Below are positions 9,975 to 17,373 of a stretch of DNA of 64,000 nt, in pieces. Source of the stretch: Arthrobacter koreensis. GTDB taxonomy: Bacteria > Actinomycetota > Actinomycetes > Actinomycetales > Micrococcaceae. How positions within the stretch are numbered: position 1 is the first letter of the stretch; the number at the start of each line of letters is the position of its first letter. Position numbers and translations under genes: made by a program. Under the pieces are notes generated by a model, which was given only the letters and a program-made list of their open reading frames with translations, searched no databases and was not told where the DNA came from. The stretch covers positions 434,001 to 498,000 of the forward strand of contig NZ_WACG01000002.1 in NCBI RefSeq assembly GCF_009193255.1. Reading direction: 5' to 3'.

Positions 9975-10754
9975 ATGACACAGCAGTTCTACGTCTCGCC
10001 CGAGCAGCTCATGAAGGACCGGGCCGATTTTGCCCGCAAGGGAATCGCCCGGGGCCGGTCAGTGGTGGTTTTGACCTGCCGCGACGGGATCGCCTTCGTG
10101 GCGGAGAACCCCTCGCCGTCACTGCACAAGCTCGGCGAGATCTACGACCGGATCGGTTTCGCCGCCGTCGGGAAGTACAACGAGTTCGAAAGCCTTCGCC
10201 AGGCGGGGGTGCGGTACGCGGATGTCCGCGGCTACTCCTACGCGCGGGAGGACGTTACGGCCCGGGGGCTGGCCAGTGTCTACGCCCAGAGCCTGGGCTC
10301 CGTCTTCACCGCGGACGGCAAGCCGTTCGAGGTTGAGCTGGCTGTGGCTGAAGTAGGCAAGGAGCCCTACGCGGACCATCTGTACCGCCTCACCTATGAC
10401 GGTTCGATAGCGGATGAAAGCAACTACGTGGTGATGGGCGGGCAGGCCGAGGTGGTCAACGACTCACTCGCGCGCACCTGGTCTCCGGACACCACCTTCC
10501 ATGAAGCCATCAGGGTGGCCGTACGGGCGCTTTCCGCGACTCGCCAGCCGCCGGAGGGCACATCCGGGCAGGCGGCAGAGGCCGTCCAGGCGGCACAGGA
10601 CCCGGCGCAGGGAACGGAAGTCCTCGGTGCCGGCCTGCTGGAAGTCGCGGTCCTGGACCGTGATCCGCTGTCGACCCGGGGAACCGTCAGGGCGTTCCGC
10701 AGGATAGGGACCGTCGAGCTGGACCGTTTGCTGTCCAGCGCGGAAGGAGACTGA
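9975..10754 (+). CDS. prcA: Proteasome 20S core, alpha subunit PrcA
   Basis: Structural outer-ring subunit (259 residues) that gates the chamber and binds the Mpa C-terminus. It starts [23 protein letters not shown], matching the PrcA gating N-terminus, and has [12 protein letters not shown], the strand that aligns with the beta-subunit nucleophile region but lacks the Thr. The last 60 residues include an Ala/Gln/Glu-rich linker and then a conserved tail (TVELDRLL). It lies 3 nt after prcB and its stop overlaps pafA by one base. Confidence 0.96.
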   Translation: MTQQFYVSPEQLMKDRADFARKGIARGRSVVVLTCRDGIAFVAENPSPSLHKLGEIYDRIGFAAVGKYNEFESLRQAGVRYADVRGYSYAREDVTARGLASVYAQSLGSVFTADGKPFEVELAVAEVGKEPYADHLYRLTYDGSIADESNYVVMGGQAEVVNDSLARTWSPDTTFHEAIRVAVRALSATRQPPEGTSGQAAEAVQAAQDPAQGTEVLGAGLLEVAVLDRDPLSTRGTVRAFRRIGTVELDRLLSSAEGD

Positions 10755-12115
10755 TGGAACGCAGGATCTTCGGCGTCGAAACCGAATTCGGCATTGCCTA
10801 CTCCGGTCCGGATTCTCGGCCGCTCTCACCGGAAGAGGTTGCCCGCTACCTGTTCCGGAAGGTGGTGAGCTGGGGGCGTTCCTCAAACGTCTTCCTCACC
10901 AACGGCTCCAGGCTTTACCTGGATGTAGGGTCCCATCCGGAGTACGCGACTGCCGAGTGCGATGACCTGGCGCAGCTCATCGCCCATGACCGCGCCGGAG
11001 AGCTGATCCTGAACGACCTGGTGGAAGAGGCGGAGGAACGCCTTGCCGCCGAGGGGTTCAACGGCAGCGTGTATCTCTTCAAGAACAACACCGACTCGGC
11101 GGGGAACTCCTACGGCAGCCATGAGAACTACCTCATTCCGCGGCGCCTCGAATTCTCCCGGCTGGCGGACATCCTGATCCCGTTCCTGGTCACGCGCCAG
11201 CTGCTGGTCGGCGCCGGCAAGGTGCTGCGGACCCAGTCAGGTTCCCTCTACGCGTTCTCCCAGCGGGCAGACCACATCTGGGAAGGCGTGTCATCAGCCA
11301 CGACGCGGTCGCGGCCCATCATCAACACCCGGGACGAACCGCATGCCGACGCCGAGCACTACCGGCGCCTGCACGTGATCGCCGGGGATTCGAACATGTC
11401 CGAGACCACCTCCATGCTCAAGATCGGCTCCGTAGACCTCATGCTGCGCATGATCGAAGCCGGGGTCATCATGCGGGACCTGCGCCTCGAGAACCCGATC
11501 CGCAGTATCCGCGAGATTTCCCACGACCTCACCGGTTCGGCACCGCTCAAGCTGGCCAACGGTTCCACCATGACGGCCCTCGAACTCCAGCGCATCTACC
11601 TGGAACGGGTGCAGGACTTCGTCCGGGACAACGGCCCGCACAACCGGCACGTGCCGAGGGTGCTGGACCTGTGGGAGCGGACGCTGGACGCCGTGGAGTC
11701 CGGGGACACTTCGGGCATCGACACTGAAATCGACTGGGCCATCAAGAAGAAGCTGGTGGACCGGTACGCGGAACGGGGAGGACTGGACATGGGTTCGCCC
11801 CGCCTGGCCCAGATAGACCTCACGTACCACGACATTTCGCGCCGCCGCGGTCTGTTCTACCTGCTGCAGTCGCGCGGTGAAACGGCCAGGGTGGTGGAGG
11901 ACAGCGCGGTCAAGGAGGCCGTGGACGTGCCGCCGCAGAGTACGCGTGCCAAGCTGCGCGGGGACTTCGTACGCCGGGCCAAGGCCGCCAACCGCGACTT
12001 CACCGTGGACTGGGTCCACCTGAAGCTCAATGACCGGGCCCAGCAGACCGTCCTGTGCAAGGACCCGTTCGCCGCGGTGGATGAAAGAGTGGAGGCACTG
12101 CTGTCCACTCTGTGA
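10754..12115 (+). CDS. pafA: Pup-protein ligase PafA
   Basis: Uses ATP to activate the C-terminal Glu of Pup and join it to substrate lysines. The 453-residue protein is a paralogue of Dop with [13 protein letters not shown] at the start. The probable catalytic acid is Asp57 in [25 protein letters not shown] and [11 protein letters not shown] segments bind ATP/Mg. It lacks the Dop loop. It is the last gene of the mpa-dop-pup-prcBA-pafA operon; ATG 10754 overlaps the prcA stop. Confidence 0.97.
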   Translation: MERRIFGVETEFGIAYSGPDSRPLSPEEVARYLFRKVVSWGRSSNVFLTNGSRLYLDVGSHPEYATAECDDLAQLIAHDRAGELILNDLVEEAEERLAAEGFNGSVYLFKNNTDSAGNSYGSHENYLIPRRLEFSRLADILIPFLVTRQLLVGAGKVLRTQSGSLYAFSQRADHIWEGVSSATTRSRPIINTRDEPHADAEHYRRLHVIAGDSNMSETTSMLKIGSVDLMLRMIEAGVIMRDLRLENPIRSIREISHDLTGSAPLKLANGSTMTALELQRIYLERVQDFVRDNGPHNRHVPRVLDLWERTLDAVESGDTSGIDTEIDWAIKKKLVDRYAERGGLDMGSPRLAQIDLTYHDISRRRGLFYLLQSRGETARVVEDSAVKEAVDVPPQSTRAKLRGDFVRRAKAANRDFTVDWVHLKLNDRAQQTVLCKDPFAAVDERVEALLSTL

Positions 12116-12267
12116 GCCGGCTGGCCGCCCGGGCAGCCCCGGAGCGAATCTAGGCTCCTTTCAGGTGGAGGCGTTAGGGTTGGTCTTGCTGCCCGGAGAG
12201 GGTGCGGGCACATCCGTTCCCGCATGCTGCCGGCAGAAGACATTTGTCCGCCACTGAAAGAAGTACT

Positions 12268-13149
12268 GTGCGAAAAGTACTAGCCCTGCTCCTGCCCGCG
12301 CTCCTGCTGCTCACCGCATGCTCCGGGGACGGCAGCAGCGATCCGCTCTCCTCCGTCAAGGTCACCTCCAACGGTGACGGCTCCGTCCCCACGGTGGAGT
12401 TTGACACGCCCCTCACTGCGGAGGAACCGACCCTGGTTCGGGTGAACGACGGCGACGGCGCTGAACTGGTTGACGGCCAGACCGCTTCCGTGCGGCTCGT
12501 GGTCATGGACCCCGAAAGCGGCGAAGCGGGCCAGGAAACCTACACCGCGGAAACCGCTGAAGACATTGCCGTGGATGAGACCCTCAAGCAGGGCAACGAG
12601 CAGATGTACAGCGCCCTCGTTGGCGCCCCGGTCGGATCCGACTTCGCCTACTACGTTCCCGGCAACGAGGAGGCCGGCACTGCCACGCAGTTCATCGTCT
12701 TCACGCTGACCGACGCCCGGGACATTCCCACCCGTGCCTGGGGCACCGACGTCGACCCGGTCGAGGGCCAGCCCACCGTGACACTGGATGACGACGGCAA
12801 GCCGACCATCACCGTCCCTGACACCGACGCACCCACCGAGCTCATCGCCCAGGAACTGAAGAAGGGCGACGGCAAGGTCGTGGAAGCCGACGACACCGTG
12901 ACCGTCCAGTACCACGGCGTGAAGTGGTCCGACGGTTCCGTCTTCGACTCCAGCTGGGAACGCGGCGCCCCCACCTCCTTCGGACTGAACCAGGTCATCT
13001 CCGCCTGGACCGACGGCCTTGCCGGCAAGACGGTCGGATCCCAGGTCCTGATCGTGGCGCCGCCGGCCACCGCCTACGGTTCCTCCGAGGGCAACGAACT
13101 CCAGAACGAAACCCTGGTCTTCGTCGTCGACATCCTCGAGGCCAAGTAG
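12268..13149 (+). CDS. FKBP-type peptidyl-prolyl isomerase lipoprotein, tandem FKBP domains
   Basis: A 293-residue exported lipoprotein: signal peptide with lipobox LTAC (Cys18), then two FKBP-like domains. The C-terminal domain (about 190-293) is a normal FKBP with VQYHGVKWSDGSVFDSSWERG and a final VFVVDILE strand. The middle region (about 45-160) follows the same layout (DGDGAELVDGQTASVRLVV, then a GxxxGSDFAYYVPG turn) but lacks most active-site aromatics, so it is probably a degenerate copy. Expected role: folding of extracytoplasmic proteins. I chose GTG 12268 because it places the signal peptide at the N-terminus and has AAAGAAG upstream; an in-frame extension upstream would bury the signal. 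Confidence 0.85.
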   Translation: MRKVLALLLPALLLLTACSGDGSSDPLSSVKVTSNGDGSVPTVEFDTPLTAEEPTLVRVNDGDGAELVDGQTASVRLVVMDPESGEAGQETYTAETAEDIAVDETLKQGNEQMYSALVGAPVGSDFAYYVPGNEEAGTATQFIVFTLTDARDIPTRAWGTDVDPVEGQPTVTLDDDGKPTITVPDTDAPTELIAQELKKGDGKVVEADDTVTVQYHGVKWSDGSVFDSSWERGAPTSFGLNQVISAWTDGLAGKTVGSQVLIVAPPATAYGSSEGNELQNETLVFVVDILEAK

Positions 13150-13198
13150 CCGGATAATCCGGATAAGATTGCTGGCAGTCCCAAAACGAAGGAGTCCC

Positions 13199-13594
13199 AT
13201 GTCATTCGGAAAGCGCGAGTACGACCGCCAGAAGCCGGAGATCGATTTCCCGGAGCACGATGCCCCGACGGAACTCGTCATCGAAGACCTCATTGTCGGT
13301 GACGGAGCCGAGGCAAAGCCCGGAGATACCGTCTCAACCCACTACGTGGGCGTGGCCTTTTCCACCGGTGAAGAGTTTGATGCGTCCTGGAACCGCGGCG
13401 CCCCGCTGGACTTCACGGTCGGCATCGGCCAGGTCATCCAGGGCTGGGACCAGGGCCTGCTGGGCATGAAGGTCGGCGGACGCCGCCGGCTCGAGATCCC
13501 TTCCCACATGGCGTACGGCGACAGGGGAGCCGGCTCGGCAATCGCGCCGGGCGAGTCCCTCATCTTCGTCGTGGACCTGCTCGGGGTCCGCTAG
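13199..13594 (+). CDS. FKBP-type peptidyl-prolyl cis-trans isomerase (cytosolic)
   Basis: A single-domain FKBP of 131 residues without a signal peptide. The conserved core reads VSTHYVGVAFSTGEEFDASWNRG, GQVIQGWDQGLLGMKVGGRR and IPSHMAYGDRGAG, with the family's Tyr, Phe, Asp and Trp active-site residues present. The start ATG 13199 has ACGAAGGAG upstream; an in-frame extension ten codons upstream has no support. It directly follows the lipoprotein FKBP and is followed by a strong terminator, suggesting a two-gene isomerase unit. Confidence 0.92.
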   Translation: MSFGKREYDRQKPEIDFPEHDAPTELVIEDLIVGDGAEAKPGDTVSTHYVGVAFSTGEEFDASWNRGAPLDFTVGIGQVIQGWDQGLLGMKVGGRRRLEIPSHMAYGDRGAGSAIAPGESLIFVVDLLGVR

Positions 13595-13617
13595 CAGGGA
13601 AAACCCCGCTCGCTACA

Positions 13618-13659
13618 GGGCGGCCCTCCGGTCAGCATGCCACCGGAGGGCCGCCCTTT
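13618..13659 (+). terminator. Rho-independent terminator after FKBP gene
   Basis: Perfect 15-bp GC stem (13618-13632 with 13642-13656), 9-nt loop, then TTT. It separates the FKBP pair from pafBC. Confidence 0.8.
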
Positions 13660-13683
13660 GCGCGCTTCGGGCGCCAACGGCTG

Positions 13684-13689
13684 TAGATT
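13684..13689 (+). promoter_or_regulatory. -10 hexamer of leaderless pafBC promoter
   Basis: TAGATT ends 6 nt before GTG 13696. No Shine-Dalgarno sequence is present. Confidence 0.55.
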
Positions 13690-13695
13690 AGCCGT

Positions 13696-15696
13696 GTGTC
13701 TCCGAAACCAGCCGAACAACGCACCGAACGCCTGCTGAACCTTGTCATAGCCCTGCTCTCTTCCCGGCGCGGGTTCACCAAGGCCGAACTGTTCGAGGAA
13801 ATCGAGCTCTACTCCGAGGCAGCATCGCTTGAAGCCCGTGAGAAGCTCTTCGACCGGGACAAGGCCTTCCTGCGCGAGCAGGGCATTCCGGTGGAGTCCT
13901 ACGGCGAAGACCCGCTCTACGAGCAGGACAACTCGCTGCAGCGCTACCGCATCCGCAGCGAGGAGTACCGGCTGCCCGAAGTTTCCTTCACACCCGCCGA
14001 ATCGGCCGTGCTGGCCCTGGCGGCCCAGATGTGGGAGCAGGCGGCTCTTGGATCAGCCGCGGCACGGGCGCTCCGCAAGCTCCGCGCCCGCGGTGTCCTG
14101 GCCGAAGACGCAGCATCCAGCCCGGTTCATCCGGCGATCCGGACATCGGACCCAAACTTCGCCAAGGTCTTCCGTGCCGTTACGGACCGGACCCCGATCT
14201 CCTTCGGCTACCGGGCATCCGCCGGCGAGGAATCGACGCGAAGCGTCCAGCCCTGGGGCATGGGCTCCCGCTACGGCCACTGGTACCTGGTTGGCTGGGA
14301 CACCGGCAGGAACGCAGAACGGTGGTTCCGGCTCTCCCGCATGACCACCGCAGTTCAGGCCGGAAGGGGAAACTACAGTGTTCCGCCGGACTTCGACATC
14401 CATGCGTCGCTGGCTTCCCTGGACCACGTTTTTGCCCCCCGTTCGGCTGCAGTGGATGTCCAGTCCGGCGCAGGCGCCGAACTCCGTCTCCGCGCCGGCG
14501 GCGACGCCGATCCAGCCGCGGGCCTGGCGGAACCGCCAGCCGGATGGGACCGCCTCTGGTTCGCAGTCACGGACCTGGAGTCCCTGGCGTCCGACGCCGC
14601 TGCCCTGGGTACTGCTGCACGCGCAGTCCATCCGCCCGAACTCAGGGACGCCGTTTCCGCGGCACTGGACCAGGCCCAAAAGTTCCAGGCGGAACCGGTT
14701 CCGGAATACGTCCCGGCAGCAGCGGCGCGCGGAACGGCCGCCAAGACCGCCGGGGCGCAGGAGCGCCTCAGCCGGCTCCTGGACCTGGTTCCCTACATCC
14801 TGGCCAACCAGGGAGCCGGAATGGCGGAAACCGCCGACCGGTTCGGTATCAGCCAGGAGCAGCTGGCCTCGGACCTGAACCTGCTCTTCGTGAGCGGACC
14901 ACGGTACTACCCGAACGGCCTGATGGACGTGAACTTCGAGACCGGGGACATCTACATCGATAACGCGGAGAACCTCTCCCAGCCGGTACGCCTCTCCATG
15001 GACGAAGCCGCAGCCCTGGTAGTAGGCCTGGATACCCTGGCTGCGCTGCCCGGCGCCGCCCCCACGGACGCCGTCGCCTCGGCCCATGCCAAGCTCACCG
15101 AGGCTGCCGGGACTGCGGCTGCCGCCGGCACCTCTCTCGCGGCAGAACTCCTGCCGGCCGGCACGCCGCCGGATCTGCTCACTGAGCTCCAGCAAGCCGT
15201 CACCGGTGCCAGGAGCCTGACAATCCGCTACGTCGTGCCGAGCCGGGACGAAGTCTCCGAAAGGGTTGTCGATCCGCGACGCATCTTCTCCGACAACAAC
15301 ACGTGGTACCTGGACGCGTGGTGCCACCGGGCCCAGGCAGGACGGTTCTTCCGGGTGGACAGAATCCTGTCAGCGACGGACAGCGGGAAAGCCGCAACCG
15401 GGCTTCCGCAACCGGATGCACAGTTCCCGTCCAGTCTTTTCACCCCGGGGGAGTCCGACGAGTTTGTCACAATCCGCCTTCTCCCGGACGCTTCCTGGGT
15501 CGCCGACGCCTACCACGCCGAGAAGCGCGCCCAGCTGCCCGACGGCGGCCAGGCCGTGGTGCTGCGGACGGCCAGCACCGGCTGGATTCCGGGTTTCATT
15601 GCACGTCTGCGCGGATCAGCGGCGGTCCTGGAACCTGCCGCACTGCGGGACGAAACCGCCGCCTGGTTGTCCGCAGCGGCAGCGAACTACGCGTGA
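13696..15696 (+). CDS. pafBC: PafB-PafC fusion, WYL-domain DNA-damage regulator
   Basis: A transcriptional activator of the LexA-independent DNA-damage response of actinobacteria. In mycobacteria PafB and PafC are two proteins; here one 666-residue polypeptide carries both. PafB part: winged-helix (residues 1-90, ERLLNLVIALLSSRRGFTKAEL), then a WYL domain (about 140-230, PWGMGSRYGHWYLVGWD). PafC part starts at about 352 (QERLSRLLDLVPYILANQGAGM) with its own helix-turn-helix, followed by a WYL domain with DNNTWYLDAWCHRA near 535-550. The linker is Ala-rich. A natural fusion is documented in Arthrobacter. The gene stands between the proteasome locus and tatAC. Confidence 0.93.
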   Translation: MSPKPAEQRTERLLNLVIALLSSRRGFTKAELFEEIELYSEAASLEAREKLFDRDKAFLREQGIPVESYGEDPLYEQDNSLQRYRIRSEEYRLPEVSFTPAESAVLALAAQMWEQAALGSAAARALRKLRARGVLAEDAASSPVHPAIRTSDPNFAKVFRAVTDRTPISFGYRASAGEESTRSVQPWGMGSRYGHWYLVGWDTGRNAERWFRLSRMTTAVQAGRGNYSVPPDFDIHASLASLDHVFAPRSAAVDVQSGAGAELRLRAGGDADPAAGLAEPPAGWDRLWFAVTDLESLASDAAALGTAARAVHPPELRDAVSAALDQAQKFQAEPVPEYVPAAAARGTAAKTAGAQERLSRLLDLVPYILANQGAGMAETADRFGISQEQLASDLNLLFVSGPRYYPNGLMDVNFETGDIYIDNAENLSQPVRLSMDEAAALVVGLDTLAALPGAAPTDAVASAHAKLTEAAGTAAAAGTSLAAELLPAGTPPDLLTELQQAVTGARSLTIRYVVPSRDEVSERVVDPRRIFSDNNTWYLDAWCHRAQAGRFFRVDRILSATDSGKAATGLPQPDAQFPSSLFTPGESDEFVTIRLLPDASWVADAYHAEKRAQLPDGGQAVVLRTASTGWIPGFIARLRGSAAVLEPAALRDETAAWLSAAAANYA

Positions 15697-15758
15697 ACAG
15701 CCGGTGAAGCCCCGTTTCGGCACGCCGCCATTGACACTGCTTTCCCAGAACCCTCCAC

Positions 15759-15764
15759 TATGCT
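15759..15764 (+). promoter_or_regulatory. -10 hexamer before the 110-residue membrane protein
   Basis: TATGCT ends 6 nt before ATG 15771. A perfect TTGACA lies at 15731-15736, but the 22-nt spacing is longer than usual. Confidence 0.5.
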
Positions 15765-15770
15765 GGAAGC

Positions 15771-16103
15771 ATGCCTTGGTGGTCGTGGATTCTGATATGG
15801 GTTGCTCTTACAGCGGTTGCCCTGCTGCTCTATGTCCTGATCGGCTACCGGCTCTTCCGCAAGTTCATGGCAGTGCTGCGCGAAGTCCAGTCAGCCGGAG
15901 CCCGGCTGTCCTTCGCCCCGGGACCTGTTCAGCCCGATACTTCCCTGGAGTTCCGGCCGGCGGTCTTCGAAGATCCGGCGGCTGAACGCCGCCGGTACGA
16001 CGAGGGCAAACTAGCCAGGAAAGAAGCACGGCGCGAACGCCGTGTACAGCGCCGGATCCTGCGCGGACAACCGCGGGCCTGGCGCGACATTCCCGGGCTC
16101 TGA
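15771..16103 (+). CDS. Small membrane protein upstream of tatA
   Basis: A 110-residue protein with one N-terminal membrane segment (about residues 4-27) and a strongly basic cytoplasmic tail rich in Arg, Lys and Glu (KLARKEARRERRVQRR). No named family is recognised. Its position between the paf genes and tatA, and its single-anchor layout, make it a conserved-neighbourhood protein rather than a chance frame. The TANNNT element 6 nt upstream suggests a leaderless mRNA. Confidence 0.7.
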   Translation: MPWWSWILIWVALTAVALLLYVLIGYRLFRKFMAVLREVQSAGARLSFAPGPVQPDTSLEFRPAVFEDPAAERRRYDEGKLARKEARRERRVQRRILRGQPRAWRDIPGL

Positions 16104-16135
16104 CATAAAATGCACGTAAACGAAAGGACACCGGC

Positions 16136-16429
16136 ATGCGCCTAGAAGGCTGGCACATTGTCATCATCATTGTTATTGCGATCCTGCTCTTTGGTGCTCC
16201 GAAGCTGCCGGGACTTGCGCGGAGCGTGGGGCAGTCACTGCGTATCTTCAAGTCAGAAGTACGCCAGATGAAGGACGAGAACACCTCTTCCGCCGCTGAC
16301 GGCGACCCGGTCGAAGGCCGCGTGGTCAACAACCCCGGCCAGGCGACGGGCCAGCAGGGACCGGCCGCGGGACACACGCCGCCTTCCGGGCCCCATACCG
16401 GCAGCGGTAACCCGCCCGCCAACCCGTAG
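16136..16429 (+). CDS. tatA: Sec-independent translocase subunit TatA
   Basis: Forms the pore-like assembly of the twin-arginine export system. The 97-residue protein has one membrane helix (residues 7-19), the hinge FGAPKLPGLARSVGQSLR, and an amphipathic helix carrying the basic residues. The C-terminal 45 residues are Gly/Pro/Ala rich and disordered. CGAAAGGAC sits upstream of ATG 16136. tatC starts 5 nt after the stop; no tatB is adjacent. Confidence 0.95.
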   Translation: MRLEGWHIVIIIVIAILLFGAPKLPGLARSVGQSLRIFKSEVRQMKDENTSSAADGDPVEGRVVNNPGQATGQQGPAAGHTPPSGPHTGSGNPPANP

Positions 16430-16434
16430 CGGCT

Positions 16435-17262
16435 GTGGCGCTGAAACGGGGGCGCAAATCCAACCCTGAAGGGCGGATGGCCCTCAAGGAGCATCTGAAG
16501 GAGTTCCGCAACCGGCTGTTCAAGGCTGCCATCGCGGTGGTCCTGGGCACCGTAGGCGGGTTCTTCCTCTACATGCCCGTCTTCAACGAACTGACGCGCC
16601 CGGTGCGGGAACTCTCCGAGGAACAGGGCCGGCTGGCGACCATCAACTTCGACGGTGTGGCTACATCGTTCGACCAGATGATCCAGGTCTCCGTGTTCAT
16701 TGGCGTGCTGGTTTCGAGCCCCTTCTGGCTCTACCAGCTCTGGGCCTTCATCACGCCTGGCCTGAAGACCAAGGAACGGCGCGCTGCCCTGGGCTTCCTT
16801 TCCGCCGCAGTTCCGCTGTTCCTGGCTGGCGTGTACCTGGCGTGGCTGATCCTGCCCAACGCCGTCGGCGTCCTCACTGATTTCACGCCGGAAGGTGCAG
16901 CGAACGTCATCACCGCCTCGGTGTACCTGGCCTTCGTCCTGAGGCTGCTGCTGGCATTCGGCATTGCCTTCCTGATCCCGGTGGTCATGGTCGGGCTGAA
17001 CCTCCTGGGCCTGCTCAGCGGCAGGACAATCGTGAAGTACTGGCGGATCACGGTCTTCATCATCTGCCTCTTCGCTGCCATGGCAGCGCCGGGCGGAGAC
17101 GCGCTGAGCATGTTCTACCTTGCGGCGCCGCTGCTGGTGCTCTTCGCCGTAGCGGCGGGCCTGTGCTTCATCAATGACAAACGGCGGGCACGGCGCAGTG
17201 CAGCGCGTGAAGCCGCCGTCGAGGCCGAGGCGGACAAGGCATCGGTCCTCCCGGACGCGTAG
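16435..17262 (+). CDS. tatC: Sec-independent translocase subunit TatC
   Basis: Receptor for twin-arginine signal peptides, with six membrane segments in 275 residues. The N-terminal NPEGRMALKEHLKEFRNRL is the conserved cytoplasmic signal-binding stretch. SPFWLYQLWAFITPGL and GIAFLIPVVMVGLNLLG are typical TatC segments. The basic C-terminal tail (DKRRARRSAAREA) is cytoplasmic. Start is GTG 16435; the Met at codon 15 is less likely because NPEGR upstream of it is conserved in actinobacterial TatC. Confidence 0.95.
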   Translation: MALKRGRKSNPEGRMALKEHLKEFRNRLFKAAIAVVLGTVGGFFLYMPVFNELTRPVRELSEEQGRLATINFDGVATSFDQMIQVSVFIGVLVSSPFWLYQLWAFITPGLKTKERRAALGFLSAAVPLFLAGVYLAWLILPNAVGVLTDFTPEGAANVITASVYLAFVLRLLLAFGIAFLIPVVMVGLNLLGLLSGRTIVKYWRITVFIICLFAAMAAPGGDALSMFYLAAPLLVLFAVAAGLCFINDKRRARRSAAREAAVEAEADKASVLPDA

Positions 17263-17271
17263 CTGCCCCGG

Positions 17272-17293
17272 CCCCCCGGGGGGGGGGGGGGGG
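17272..17293. repeat. C6-G16 homopolymer tract upstream of helY
   Basis: Six Cs (17272-17277) followed by sixteen Gs (17278-17293), located 9 nt after the tatC stop and 80 nt before helY. It is the longest homopolymer I noticed in the window. Confidence 0.9.
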
Positions 17294-17361
17294 AGCGGTT
17301 CCGTGCTTCGCTCGGGGCCGGTACCCGCAGCCGGCAGGACGAAGACGCTCGCCGGAGCGTC

Positions 17362-17367
17362 TAGGCT
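17362..17367 (+). promoter_or_regulatory. -10 hexamer of leaderless helY promoter
   Basis: TAGGCT ends 6 nt before ATG 17374. No ribosome binding site. Confidence 0.55.
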
Positions 17368-17373
17368 GGAGAT

